A DNA stretch of 64,000 nt from Kiritimatiellia bacterium (lineage in GTDB: Bacteria > Verrucomicrobiota > Kiritimatiellia > CAIQIC01 > JAGNIJ01). The position numbers and the translations under genes are program-made. Below, in pieces: positions 1 through 8,451 of this stretch. The stretch is taken from positions 1-64,000 of the forward strand of contig JAGNIJ010000004.1 of assembly GCA_018001225.1 (NCBI GenBank), given 5' to 3'. Position 1 is the stretch's first letter. The number at the start of each line of letters is the position of its first letter. The notes beneath the pieces were generated by a model that saw only the letters and a list, made by a program, of their open reading frames with translations, did not search any database and was not told the DNA's origin.

Positions 1-579
1 GTCGAGCGCCGAGGGATGCAGGAATTTCTTCGTCAACTCCAGCTGGAGGGCCAGCCGTTCGGCCTGCGCGGGCGCCGCGGCGACTTTGACCTCCTGCTGC
101 TGCACCTCCTGCTCCGAGATCAGGCCTTCCTCCAGCAGCTGGCGGCTGTCCACGAGGTACTGCCGTTCGGCCTCGTGATCACTGACGGCCTTGGCGTGGT
201 TGACCTCCAGTTCGCGGATTTCCAGCGGGATCTTGGCGTTTTCCAGGCTTTCCAGGTCGGCCCGGGCGAGCGCCTCGTCGCGCTCGAGCTTGAGCAGGCC
301 CTGCTCGATCTGCGAGGCGTCGAACCGCACCAGGAGATCGCCGGGCTGAACGCGGGATCCCTCCGCCACCAGTTCCGCGATCGTGGCCGGGCCGCCGGAG
401 AGGAACATGATGTCCTCCACGCGCCGCGACTCGAGCGTGCCGTCGTAGAGAGCCCGCACTTCCATCGGGCCGCGCACCACCACCGCGCTGTCCAGCAAAT
501 CCCGGCCGCTCCGCCGGTGCAAGGCCAGGGCCAGCACCACCAACCCCGCGGCCGCCGCCAAGCCGAGTATTTTTTTCAT
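1..579 (-). CDS. HlyD-family periplasmic adaptor of an efflux system (C-terminal part outside window)
   Basis: This is the N-terminal 193 residues of a membrane-fusion (adaptor) protein that would link an inner-membrane transporter to the TolC-like channel encoded just upstream. Residues 2-20 form a hydrophobic signal anchor. Residues 62-87 look like the lipoyl/barrel half-motif of HlyD/AcrA proteins (VQPGDLLVRFD). Residues 88-180 are charged and heptad-like, matching the adaptor's helical hairpin. The ATG overlaps the stop of the TolC-like gene in an ATGA, so the two are translationally coupled. The transporter itself is presumably beyond the window edge. The family is clear; the substrate cannot be told. 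Confidence 0.85.
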   Translation of the reverse strand, partial: MKKILGLAAAAGLVVLALALHRRSGRDLLDSAVVVRGPMEVRALYDGTLESRRVEDIMFLSGGPATIAELVAEGSRVQPGDLLVRFDASQIEQGLLKLERDEALARADLESLENAKIPLEIRELEVNHAKAVSDHEAERQYLVDSRQLLEEGLISEQEVQQQEVKVAAAPAQAERLALQLELTKKFLHPSALD

Positions 580-2009
580 GGCCTTCCCCCTCCTGCGGCC
601 CCGTCGGGCTCCGGCTTGAGATCGGCCGGGTAGTCCATCAGTGTGCCCAGCGTACGCAACATGCGGTAGGCGGCGATCGTCACTTCCGCCTGGGACATCA
701 GCATGCGATTCCGGGCTTCCAGCAGCGCGTTTTCCGCGTCGGTGACGGTGAAGTTATCGCCCTTGCCGATCTCGAACATGCGGCGGGCCAGCCGGGCACG
801 GCTTTCCGCGAGGCGGTAGTTGCGCTCGGCAAACAGCGTTTCGCGGCGCGCCCGCTCGTAGGAGGCCAGGACCGTCTGCACCTGCCGCTGCAGGCCCGAG
901 CGGACGATTTCGATGGTCTGGCGGGCGCTTTCGCCGCGCAGCATCGCCTGCCCCAGGGCCAGCCTTTCGTCCTGGCGCCGCAGGTCCGTATCCGCCGCCA
1001 GGCCCACGAACCAGGCATCTTCGTCGAGATCGAAGCTGTCGGAGGAGCGGGACCCCTCGCCCGACCGTTCGTACCGCGCGATCAGCTCCAGGTCCGGCAG
1101 CAGGTTCCGGCGGGCGATCCGGACGCCCCGCTCGGCGTCCCGGCTGTCCGCCAGGACCTGCGCGTAATCCAGCCGGTTCGACAGCGCCAGGCCCACCGCC
1201 TCGTCGCGGCCCGGGATCGCGATCTCCAGCAGGGGTGTGTTGGTGACCACGATCTCCGCGCCGGGCTCGCGGCCCAGCAACTCGGCGAACGCCGCGCGGG
1301 CGATCTCGATATCCTCCGTCGTCTTGTTGAGGCGGATCTGGTTCTCGCCGTGCTGCAGGTCCACGCGCAGGGCATCGACGCGGGTCGCGCGCCCCTGTTG
1401 CTCGCGGGCGCGCGTGAGGCGCAGGAGCTGCCCGGAACGCCGGAGCGCCTGTTCGTCAAACTCCAGTTGCCGCTGCAGCCGCAGGATTTCCTCGTAGCCC
1501 TCGACCACCTGGACGACCAGATCCGTGCGCCACAGCTCGACCTCGCGGCGGGAGGCCTGGACGCCGCTCCGGGCCTGGACGACGGGCTCCTCGTTCACCA
1601 GGCGGCCGAAGCGACGCAGGAGCGGCTGGCGGACCTCGACCTGGACCACGCCGCGATGGAGGTCCGGGCTTTCGTCGAAGCCGGTCCGGGTCCAGCGCCC
1701 GTCGACCGAAAGCGAGGTGCCAACACCCTGCTTCTTCGAGACGCCCAGCCCGGCGCCCGACTGCCCGCCCTCGTCATCGGCCGCCACCTCGCCTTCGGGC
1801 CGCAGCCTGACCGAAAACTCCGTGCGGGCCTGCGCCACGCCCAACACGCTGGACTCCAGGCTCAATTCCAGCAGGCGCAGCGAGCGGTTGTGGGCCAGCG
1901 CGGCCTGGACGGCCTCCTCCAGGGCCAGGACCGGTTCGGCCCCTGCGCCCCGCAGGGCGAGCAGCAGGGCGCCCAGCGCACACCGCAGATGGAAAGTGGG
2001 GACCGGCAT
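576..2009 (-). CDS. TolC-family outer-membrane efflux channel
   Basis: A 477-residue outer-membrane factor. It starts with a signal peptide (about residues 1-24, hydrophobic core ALGALLLAL, ending AGA). Two repeats of long alpha-helical sequence rich in A, R, L and E follow, as in the OEP family that builds a trimeric channel tunnel. A longer reading frame exists upstream, but the start at 2009 is chosen because it puts the signal peptide at the N-terminus and leaves room for the divergent gene at 2108. The stop overlaps the adaptor gene by four bases. The last residues are proline/glycine-rich. Together with the adaptor it forms the outer part of a tripartite exporter. Confidence 0.85.
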   Translation of the reverse strand: MPVPTFHLRCALGALLLALRGAGAEPVLALEEAVQAALAHNRSLRLLELSLESSVLGVAQARTEFSVRLRPEGEVAADDEGGQSGAGLGVSKKQGVGTSLSVDGRWTRTGFDESPDLHRGVVQVEVRQPLLRRFGRLVNEEPVVQARSGVQASRREVELWRTDLVVQVVEGYEEILRLQRQLEFDEQALRRSGQLLRLTRAREQQGRATRVDALRVDLQHGENQIRLNKTTEDIEIARAAFAELLGREPGAEIVVTNTPLLEIAIPGRDEAVGLALSNRLDYAQVLADSRDAERGVRIARRNLLPDLELIARYERSGEGSRSSDSFDLDEDAWFVGLAADTDLRRQDERLALGQAMLRGESARQTIEIVRSGLQRQVQTVLASYERARRETLFAERNYRLAESRARLARRMFEIGKGDNFTVTDAENALLEARNRMLMSQAEVTIAAYRMLRTLGTLMDYPADLKPEPDGAAGGGRP

Positions 2010-2107
2010 CTCCCGAACTATGGGAAAAGCGCGCCGGACTGTCAACGGGCGTGCGTCGCCGCGGCCCGGTTTGACAGGCCGCGACCCGCCTCCTACATTG
2101 TGCCGAC

Positions 2108-2953
2108 ATGATCCACACGATGCCCAGCCTGCCCGCCGATTACCACAGCCATACGCGGCTTTGCAAACATGCAGCCGGCGACCCGATCGACTATGCCCGC
2201 GCCGCGCGGCCGCGCGGCCTGCCGGAACTCGCCGCCACGGATCACGGCCCCACCCCATTCAACTACGATCCGCGCCACCGCATGGAGATGGACCAGTTCC
2301 CGGAATACCTCCGGGGCGTCGAGGCCGCGCAGCGCGACCAGCCGGGCCTCGTGCTGCTGGGCATCGAGGCGGACTACTTCGAGGGCTGCGAATCGTTCAT
2401 GGCCGGCTGGCTGGCCGCCCAACCCTTCGACGTGGTGCTCGGCTCCATTCATTACTTGAGCCCCCCGGCCATGGACGCGACCGAATTCAAGCCGCTCTGG
2501 GATTTCGGGGGGATGCGCGGCACGTGGAAGCGGTACTTCGAACTCGTGGGGAAGCTGGCGGACAGCGGCCTGTACGACGTGGTGGGGCATTTGGACATGC
2601 TCAAGCGCAACGGCGGCCGGCTGCCGGACCGCGACCTGCGCGAGTGCGCCCTGCCCGCCCTGGACCGGATCGCGGCCGCCGGCATGGCGATCGAGATCAA
2701 CACGTCGGGCCTGCGGCACGCGGTCAAGGAGATGTATCCGTCGCCGTTGCTCCTGTCCTGGGCCCGCGAGCGGGGCATCCCGATCGTGTTCGGCTCCGAT
2801 GCCCACCAGCCGGACCAGGTGGGCGCCGAATTCAAGCGCGCCGTTCAGTTGGCGCGGGAGTGCGGATACACCCGCGCGCTGCGGTTCAGAAGGCGCGCGC
2901 GCAGCGCAGTTCCACTGGACCTGCCGGCGGCGGAGGCCGTGGGGAGACGATGA
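2108..2953 (+). CDS. PHP-family phosphatase, histidinol-phosphatase-like
   Basis: A 281-residue PHP (polymerase and histidinol phosphatase) domain protein, the usual length of HisK/HisJ-type histidinol phosphatases. Candidate metal ligands are visible in order: H13 and H15 (DYHSH), H21, D45-H46 (TDHG), E87 (IEADY), H115 (SIHY), H161 (GHLD), and D231 with H233 (GSDAH). This is the full trinuclear-centre pattern of the family. A histidine-biosynthesis role is the best guess, but no other his gene is nearby, so another phosphoester substrate is possible. A second in-frame ATG at 2120 could be the real start. The gene overlaps the following nuclease gene by ATGA. Confidence 0.85.
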   Translation: MIHTMPSLPADYHSHTRLCKHAAGDPIDYARAARPRGLPELAATDHGPTPFNYDPRHRMEMDQFPEYLRGVEAAQRDQPGLVLLGIEADYFEGCESFMAGWLAAQPFDVVLGSIHYLSPPAMDATEFKPLWDFGGMRGTWKRYFELVGKLADSGLYDVVGHLDMLKRNGGRLPDRDLRECALPALDRIAAAGMAIEINTSGLRHAVKEMYPSPLLLSWARERGIPIVFGSDAHQPDQVGAEFKRAVQLARECGYTRALRFRRRARSAVPLDLPAAEAVGRR

Positions 2954-3822
2954 AGAACCGATTTTCAAAGAGACTGGCGCTGCTGGCGGTGCTCTGCGCC
3001 CTGGCCGACGGCATCGCGGTACGGGCCGGAGAGGACAAGACCCTCACGCGCCTGCGGGACGCCGTGCTGGCGGAGGCGCCCGGCAACGACGGGGACAGTT
3101 TCGCCATCGAGGCCCAGGGCCAGGGGCTCCGGGTCCGGCTGTACTTCGTGGACACGCCGGAACTCGAGGCCAGCTGGGACGTGGACGTGCGGCGCGTGCG
3201 GGAGCAGATGCGGTACTTCGGCCTGCCCGGGGAAAAGAAAATCATCGAGTACGGACAACGGGCCGCCGAGTTCGTCCGGGAGCAGTTGGCCCGGCCCTTC
3301 GAAGTGTATACTTCGTATGCCGCGGCCCTGGGACGGTCGCCGGAGCACCGGTTCTACGCCTTCGTGAGGACGGCCGACGGCCAGGACCTCGCGGAACTGC
3401 TCGTGCGGGCGGGCCTGGCACGGACCTACGGGGTCGGACGCCAGACGCCGGACGGCACCGGCCGCAACGAAATGCGGGCGCGCCTGTCGGACCTCGAGGC
3501 GGCCGCCATGCTGAAGCGGGCCGGCATATGGACCGACGCGGATTCCGAGCGGCTGGCGGAACTTCGCGCGCAGCAGAGGAAAGAAGACAGCGAACTGCAG
3601 GCCATCCGGATGGACCTGGAGGGGCAGGTCATGCCGGAATTCCCGCTGAACATCAACACCTGCACCGCGGAGGAACTGGACGCCGTCCGCGGCATCGGGC
3701 CCGTCCTGGCCCGGCGGATCGTGGAAACACGGCCGCATCCCTCGCTGGAGCACCTGCTCAAAATCCGGGGGGTTCACGCGCGGCATCTCGCCGCCTGGAG
3801 CGAATTCCTGGTGACCGAGTAA
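2950..3822 (+). CDS. Secreted thermonuclease-like protein with C-terminal helix-hairpin-helix
   Basis: A 290-residue protein. Residues 1-26 form a signal peptide. Residues about 30-180 match the staphylococcal-nuclease fold: GNDGDS, then VRLYFVDTPELE carrying the expected Arg (R63), Asp and Glu, then HRFYAFV and a LAELLVRAGLAR segment. Residues about 229-277 form a helix-hairpin-helix like that of ComEA (LNINTC, GIGPVLARRI, IRGV), a non-specific DNA-binding module. The combination suggests an exported nuclease that binds DNA. It is translationally coupled to the PHP gene by an ATGA overlap. Activity is inferred from the motifs. Confidence 0.8.
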   Translation: MKNRFSKRLALLAVLCALADGIAVRAGEDKTLTRLRDAVLAEAPGNDGDSFAIEAQGQGLRVRLYFVDTPELEASWDVDVRRVREQMRYFGLPGEKKIIEYGQRAAEFVREQLARPFEVYTSYAAALGRSPEHRFYAFVRTADGQDLAELLVRAGLARTYGVGRQTPDGTGRNEMRARLSDLEAAAMLKRAGIWTDADSERLAELRAQQRKEDSELQAIRMDLEGQVMPEFPLNINTCTAEELDAVRGIGPVLARRIVETRPHPSLEHLLKIRGVHARHLAAWSEFLVTE

Positions 3823-3836
3823 ACTCCGCGCGGCCC

Positions 3837-3885
3837 TTGTCATCCGGGGCCCGGCCTGCTATCCTGCAAGTGAGAGCTCTCTCAC
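3837..3885 (+). promoter_or_regulatory. Sigma-70-like promoter followed by a palindromic operator candidate
   Basis: TTGTCA (3837-3842), 17 bases, then TATCCT (3860-3865). Five bases later comes the perfect palindrome GTGAGAG-CT-CTCTCAC (3870-3885), placed at the expected transcription start. A repressor bound there would block the promoter. It would drive the small gene at 3963 and the coupled helicase. The leader to the first ATG is about 90 bases. Confidence 0.5.
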
Positions 3886-3962
3886 CGGTTCATGGATGGA
3901 CCTGTCCTGAAAGTTCCCCGGCGGCCGATCGAAAGCACGACAGTCCGCGCAGAAAGGCGTGC

Positions 3963-4283
3963 ATGGATACGAACATTAAACGGGTTCTGGATTTCCTGAA
4001 CCGGAACAGGCTGCGGGCCACGTACCGGGACGTCGCGGGTTTCCTGCGGGTGCCCACGCCGTCGCTGGCCGTGCTGCTCGGTCCGCCCCGTCCGGCCGCC
4101 TCCTGGGTGGTCAACAGCGAAACCGGGAAACCCTCCGGTTACGCCGAAACCGACTGCCACCCGGACCTGCGAGCCCACGACATCATCGCCGACGAGCAGG
4201 ACCTCCGCCTGAAGATGAAGCTCGAAAAGATTCCGGGGCGCCAGAGCCGGGCCCACCGACGCGACCACCGGAGTGCCCCATGA
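3963..4283 (+). CDS. Small conserved-looking protein of unknown function
   Basis: A 106-residue protein I do not assign to a named family. The first 45 residues (start MDTNIKRVLDFLNRNRLR) look like a compact helical domain. A central segment, ASWVVNSETGKPSGY followed by HPDL, resembles a motif I believe recurs in small hypothetical proteins of other bacteria. The C-terminus is basic and probably disordered. It sits directly behind a promoter with a palindromic operator, and its stop overlaps the DEAD-box helicase start (ATGA), so the two are co-translated. It could be a helicase partner or a small DNA-binding regulator; both are guesses. Confidence 0.7.
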   Translation: MDTNIKRVLDFLNRNRLRATYRDVAGFLRVPTPSLAVLLGPPRPAASWVVNSETGKPSGYAETDCHPDLRAHDIIADEQDLRLKMKLEKIPGRQSRAHRRDHRSAP

Positions 4284-5545
4284 GCTTCGACCTTCTCCAG
4301 CTTGACGCGCGCATCCGGCAGAATATCCGGGGCCTGGGCTTTGAAGTGCCGACGCCTATCCAGCGCAAGGCCATCCCCGCGATCCTGGAGGGACACGACG
4401 TCATCGGCCTGGCCCAGACGGGCACCGGCAAGACCGCGGCCTTCGGCATTCCGCTGCTGCACCGACTCATCAACGGGCCGCGCCACCGTCTCCGGATCCT
4501 GATCGTCGGCCCGACCCGCGAACTGGCGGAACAGACCCGCGAGGCCTTGATCCAGCTCGGGGCGCATACGAATCTCCGGTGCATCACCATTTACGGCGGC
4601 GTCGGCATGTCGCCCCAAGTGGCCGGGCTCCGGCAAGGGGCGGAAGTGGTCGTCGCCTGCCCCGGACGCCTGCTGGACCACATCCGGCAGAATACGGTCG
4701 ATCTTTCGCACGTGGAATGCCTTGTGCTCGACGAGGCGGACCGCATGTTCGACATGGGGTTCCTCCCGGATATCCGGAAGATCCTCTCGAAACTGCCGGC
4801 CCGGCGCCAGACCCTGCTGTTCTCGGCCACGATGCCCGACGAGGTCCGCGGCCTGGCCCACGAGGTGTTGCGCCACCCGGTCACGATGCAAATCGCCCAT
4901 TCCAAGCCCGCGGAATCCGTCTCCCACGCCCTGTACCCCGTGGCCGCGCACCTGAAAACACCCTTGCTCACGGCCCTCCTCGAACAGACCGACCGCGAAT
5001 CCGTTCTCGTGTTCACGCGCACGAAGCACCGGACCAAGCGCCTGGCCGCGCACCTGGGCCAGACCGGCCATCGCGCCGCCAGCCTGCAGGGCAACATGTC
5101 GCAGCGGCAGCGGCAGCAGGCCATGGATGGATTTCGCAGCGGCCGGTTCCAGGTTCTCGTGGCGACCGACCTGGCCGCCCGGGGCCTCGACGTCTCCAGC
5201 ATTTCGCACGTGATCAACTACGACATGCCGAAGACCGTGGACGACTACACGCACCGCATCGGCAGGACCGGCCGCGCGGCCAAAACGGGGGATGCCTTCA
5301 CGTTTGTCACCCCGGAAGACGAAGGCGTGGTCCGCGCCATCGAGCGCGTCCTCGGCGCGCCCATCGAGCGCCGGAAACTCGACGGTTTTAATTATACGGC
5401 AAGGCCCGCGGCGGCGACGCCTCACCGCGGAACTCCGCCGCCCGCGGCCACCCGCGGCGGCGCGCCGGCCCCGGTCGCGGCGCCCCGGGGCGTCACCCGC
5501 TCCTTCGCGCCCCGCCACCGGCGCAAGAAACGCTTCCATCGCTAG
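4280..5545 (+). CDS. rhlE: DEAD-box ATP-dependent RNA helicase, RhlE-like
   Basis: A 421-residue superfamily 2 RNA helicase. All core motifs are visible: Q motif with Q28 (PTPIQ), Walker A AQTGTGKT at 45-52, PTRELA at 78-83, DEAD at 151-154, SAT at 182-184, TDLAARGLD, and HRIGRTGR near residue 330. The last 65 residues are a basic, Pro/Arg/Ala-rich tail ending RRKKRFHR, typical of RhlE/CsdA-type proteins and likely to bind RNA. It would remodel structured RNA in ribosome assembly or mRNA decay. It is co-translated with the small upstream gene. The subfamily name is less certain than the family. Confidence 0.9.
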   Translation: MSFDLLQLDARIRQNIRGLGFEVPTPIQRKAIPAILEGHDVIGLAQTGTGKTAAFGIPLLHRLINGPRHRLRILIVGPTRELAEQTREALIQLGAHTNLRCITIYGGVGMSPQVAGLRQGAEVVVACPGRLLDHIRQNTVDLSHVECLVLDEADRMFDMGFLPDIRKILSKLPARRQTLLFSATMPDEVRGLAHEVLRHPVTMQIAHSKPAESVSHALYPVAAHLKTPLLTALLEQTDRESVLVFTRTKHRTKRLAAHLGQTGHRAASLQGNMSQRQRQQAMDGFRSGRFQVLVATDLAARGLDVSSISHVINYDMPKTVDDYTHRIGRTGRAAKTGDAFTFVTPEDEGVVRAIERVLGAPIERRKLDGFNYTARPAAATPHRGTPPPAATRGGAPAPVAAPRGVTRSFAPRHRRKKRFHR

Positions 5546-5575
5546 GACGACACATCGCTCTAGCCCTAAACGGCG

Positions 5576-5643
5576 GACCCCCGCCAGCTTGCCTGGGGGT
5601 CTAACCAGATTCGATTTGAAGCCCTGTTTTTATCGGGTATGTT
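5576..5643 (+). promoter_or_regulatory. Hairpin and sigma-70-like promoter upstream of aceE
   Basis: GACCCCC (5576-5582) pairs with GGGGGTC (5595-5601). There is no T-run, so this is at best a weak terminator for the helicase gene. It is followed by TTGAAG (5616-5621), a 16-base gap and TATGTT (5638-5643), a plausible promoter 55 bases before the aceE ATG. Confidence 0.4.
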
Positions 5644-5697
5644 AGGCCGTCGTCGCGGCGCCCCGCGCGCCTTTTCCCTGAACAAGAGGAATGCAAC

Positions 5698-8367
5698 ATG
5701 AGCAAATCGAAGCAGCCGGACCCGGCCGCCCTGGACCTGGAGACCCGCGACTGGATTGACTCTTTCAACGACCTGCTCGAACGCTCCGGGCCGGAGGGCG
5801 CGCAGCGTATCCTGCGCGAGGTGCAGGTGCACGCGCAGCGGTCCGGCGTGCAGATGCCGTTTTCGGCCAACACCCCGTACATCAACACGATTCCGGTCGG
5901 CGACCAACCGCCCTATCCCGGGAACCGCGAGATCGAGCGGCGGATCAAGAGCATCATCCGGTGGAACGCTATGGCCATGGTCGTGCGCGCCAACCGCGAG
6001 GAGGCCGGGATCGGCGGCCACATCTCCACCTACGCCTCCGCGGCGACGCTCTACGAGGTCGGGTTCAACCACTTCTTCCGCGGCCGCAGCGAGAACCACC
6101 CCGGCGACCTGGTGTACTTCCAGGGCCACGCGTCCCCCGGCATTTACGCCCGGGCCTTCCTGGAGGGGCGCCTGCCGCTGGAGCGGATCGACAACTTCCG
6201 GCACGAGCTGCACCACAAGCCCGGCCTGTCCTCCTATCCGCACCCGTGGCTGATGCCGGACTTCTGGCAGTTCCCGACGGTCTCGATGGGCCTCGGGCCC
6301 ATCACGTCCATTTACCATGCCCGGTTCATCCGCTACCTGGAGGACCGCGGTCTCAAGGAGAAGAGCGACCAGAAGGTCTGGGCGTTCCTCGGCGACGGTG
6401 AGACCGACGAGCCGGAAACCCTGGGCGCCATCACCCTCGCCTCGCGCGAGAAGCTCGACAACCTGATCTTCGTCATCAACTGCAACCTCCAGCGGCTGGA
6501 CGGGCCCGTGCGCGGCAACGGCAAGATCATCCAGGAACTGGAGGCCGCGTTCCGCGGCGCCGGCTGGAACGTGATCAAGGTCGTGTGGGGCGGCGACTGG
6601 GACCCGCTGCTGGAGAAGGATCGCGACGGCCTGCTCGTCCGGCGCATGGGCGAGGCGGTGGACGGCGAGTACCAGAAATATGTCGTCTCCAGCGGCGATT
6701 ACATCCGCAAGAATTTCTTCGGAAAGTACCCGGAGTTGCTCGAAATGGCCGCGCACCTGTCCGACGAACAGCTGCAAAAAATGCGGCGCGGCGGCCACGA
6801 TCCGGAGAAGGTCTTTGCCGCTTACAAGGCCGCGACGGAGAACAAGGGCACGCCGACGGTCATCCTGGCCAAGACCATCAAGGGCTACGGGCTCGGCGAG
6901 AGCGGCGAGGGCAAGAACATCACGCACCAGCAGAAAAAGCTCAACGAGGACGAACTGCGCGAGTTCCGCTCGCGGTTCGGCATTCCGATCTCCGACACGG
7001 AGATCGACAAGGTGCCCTTCTACCGGCCGCCGGACGACAGCCCGGAGATGGAATACCTGATGGAGCGGCGGAAGGCGCTGGGCGGCTTCCTGCCCGAGCG
7101 GCGACCCACGACCGTCTCCGCCGGCGCGCCCGCGCCGGACACGTTCCAGGAATTCCTCGCGGGCACGGGTGACCGCGAGGTTTCCACGACCATGGCGTTC
7201 GTGCGAATCCTGGCCAAGCTGCTGAAGGACCCGAAGCTCGGGAAGTACATCGTGCCCATCGTGCCCGACGAGGCGCGGACCTTCGGCATGGAGGCGCTCT
7301 TCCGCCAGTGCGGCATCTACTCGCACGCCGGCCAGCTCTACGAGCCCGTGGACGCCGACAGCCTGCTCTACTACAAGGAGGCGCAGAACGGGCAGATCCT
7401 CGAGGAGGGCATCAACGAGGCCGGTTCCATGTCGTCTTTCATCGCGGCGGGCACGGCCTACGCGAACCACGGGATCAACATGATCCCGTTTTTCATATAC
7501 TACTCCATGTTCGGTTTCCAGCGGATCGGCGACCTGGCCTGGCTCGCGGGCGACTCGCGCTGCCGCGGCTTCCTGCTCGGCGGGACGGCCGGCCGCACCA
7601 CGCTGGCCGGCGAGGGCCTCCAGCACCAGGACGGGCACAGCCACCTGCTGGCCTTCCCGGTGCCCAACCTCATGGCCTACGACCCGGCCTACGCCTACGA
7701 ACTGGCCGTGATCATCGAGGACGGCATCCGGCGGATGTACGAAAACCGCGAGGACATCTTCTACTACCTCACCGTGATGAACGAGAACTACGCCCAGCCC
7801 GCCATGCCCAAGGGCGCGCGGGAGGGCATCCTGCGCGGGCTGTACAAGTTCCGGGCCGCCGCCGGGAAGGGGCATCCGGCCCAGATTCTCGGCAGCGGGG
7901 CGATCCTGAACGAAGCGCTCAAAGCCCAGTCGATCCTCGCGGAAAAGTACGGCGTCGCCGCGGACGTGTGGTCGGTGACCAGTTACAAGGAATTGCACCG
8001 CGAAGCCCTGGAAACCGAGCGCTGGAACGTCCGGCATCCCGGAGCGACGCCCCGGGTATCCTACGCCGCGCAATGCCTGGGCGGCGCAGCCGGGCCCATC
8101 ATCGCGGCGTCTGATTACGTCAAGGCCCTGCCGGACTCGATCTGCCGCTGGATGCCGCGCAAGCTGCTGGCGCTCGGGACGGACGGCTTCGGCCGCAGCG
8201 ACGGCCGCGAGGCCCTGCGCGACTTCTTCGAGGTGGACGCCCGCCACATCGCGCTCGCGACGCTGGCCTACCTGGCCTGGGACCAGACCCTCCCCGCGGT
8301 CACGGTCGAGAAGGCGATGAAGGATCTCGATATCGACCCGGAGCGCGTCAGCCCCATGCTGCGGTAG
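5698..8367 (+). CDS. aceE: Pyruvate dehydrogenase E1 component, homodimeric type
   Basis: The protein has 889 residues, nearly the length of the E. coli AceE family (about 887), and is alignable by eye throughout. It decarboxylates pyruvate with thiamine diphosphate and transfers the acetyl group to the lipoyl arm of E2. The thiamine-diphosphate motif starts with GDGE at residues 232-235 and ends about 30 residues later with FVINCNLQ. The conserved family blocks YVVSSGDYIRKNFFG, LEEGINEAGSM and GFGRSDGREALR are present. The E2 and E3 genes follow but are separated from it by an antisense gene, so the complex is encoded in at least two transcripts. Confidence 0.97.
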   Translation: MSKSKQPDPAALDLETRDWIDSFNDLLERSGPEGAQRILREVQVHAQRSGVQMPFSANTPYINTIPVGDQPPYPGNREIERRIKSIIRWNAMAMVVRANREEAGIGGHISTYASAATLYEVGFNHFFRGRSENHPGDLVYFQGHASPGIYARAFLEGRLPLERIDNFRHELHHKPGLSSYPHPWLMPDFWQFPTVSMGLGPITSIYHARFIRYLEDRGLKEKSDQKVWAFLGDGETDEPETLGAITLASREKLDNLIFVINCNLQRLDGPVRGNGKIIQELEAAFRGAGWNVIKVVWGGDWDPLLEKDRDGLLVRRMGEAVDGEYQKYVVSSGDYIRKNFFGKYPELLEMAAHLSDEQLQKMRRGGHDPEKVFAAYKAATENKGTPTVILAKTIKGYGLGESGEGKNITHQQKKLNEDELREFRSRFGIPISDTEIDKVPFYRPPDDSPEMEYLMERRKALGGFLPERRPTTVSAGAPAPDTFQEFLAGTGDREVSTTMAFVRILAKLLKDPKLGKYIVPIVPDEARTFGMEALFRQCGIYSHAGQLYEPVDADSLLYYKEAQNGQILEEGINEAGSMSSFIAAGTAYANHGINMIPFFIYYSMFGFQRIGDLAWLAGDSRCRGFLLGGTAGRTTLAGEGLQHQDGHSHLLAFPVPNLMAYDPAYAYELAVIIEDGIRRMYENREDIFYYLTVMNENYAQPAMPKGAREGILRGLYKFRAAAGKGHPAQILGSGAILNEALKAQSILAEKYGVAADVWSVTSYKELHREALETERWNVRHPGATPRVSYAAQCLGGAAGPIIAASDYVKALPDSICRWMPRKLLALGTDGFGRSDGREALRDFFEVDARHIALATLAYLAWDQTLPAVTVEKAMKDLDIDPERVSPMLR

Positions 8368-8370
8368 AAA

Positions 8371-8430
8371 GGCGTTTCATAGAAACGCCGCTACAGTGCT
8401 CATGCTGTAGCGGCGGTTCTGTGAGCCGCC
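8371..8430. repeat. Back-to-back halves of the CTGTAG/CTACAG two-hairpin repeat
   Basis: Hairpin GGCGTTTC-ata-GAAACGCC (8371-8389) is followed by GCTACAG (8390-8396). After an 8-base gap comes CTGTAGC (8405-8411) and hairpin GGCGGTTC-tgt-GAGCCGCC (8412-8430). Compared with the complete copy at 59035, this is the right half of one element next to the left half of another. It lies between aceE and the convergent secreted-protein gene and may help terminate both. Confidence 0.7.
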
Positions 8431-8451
8431 AGAGAAGCGCCCCCCCCCGCG

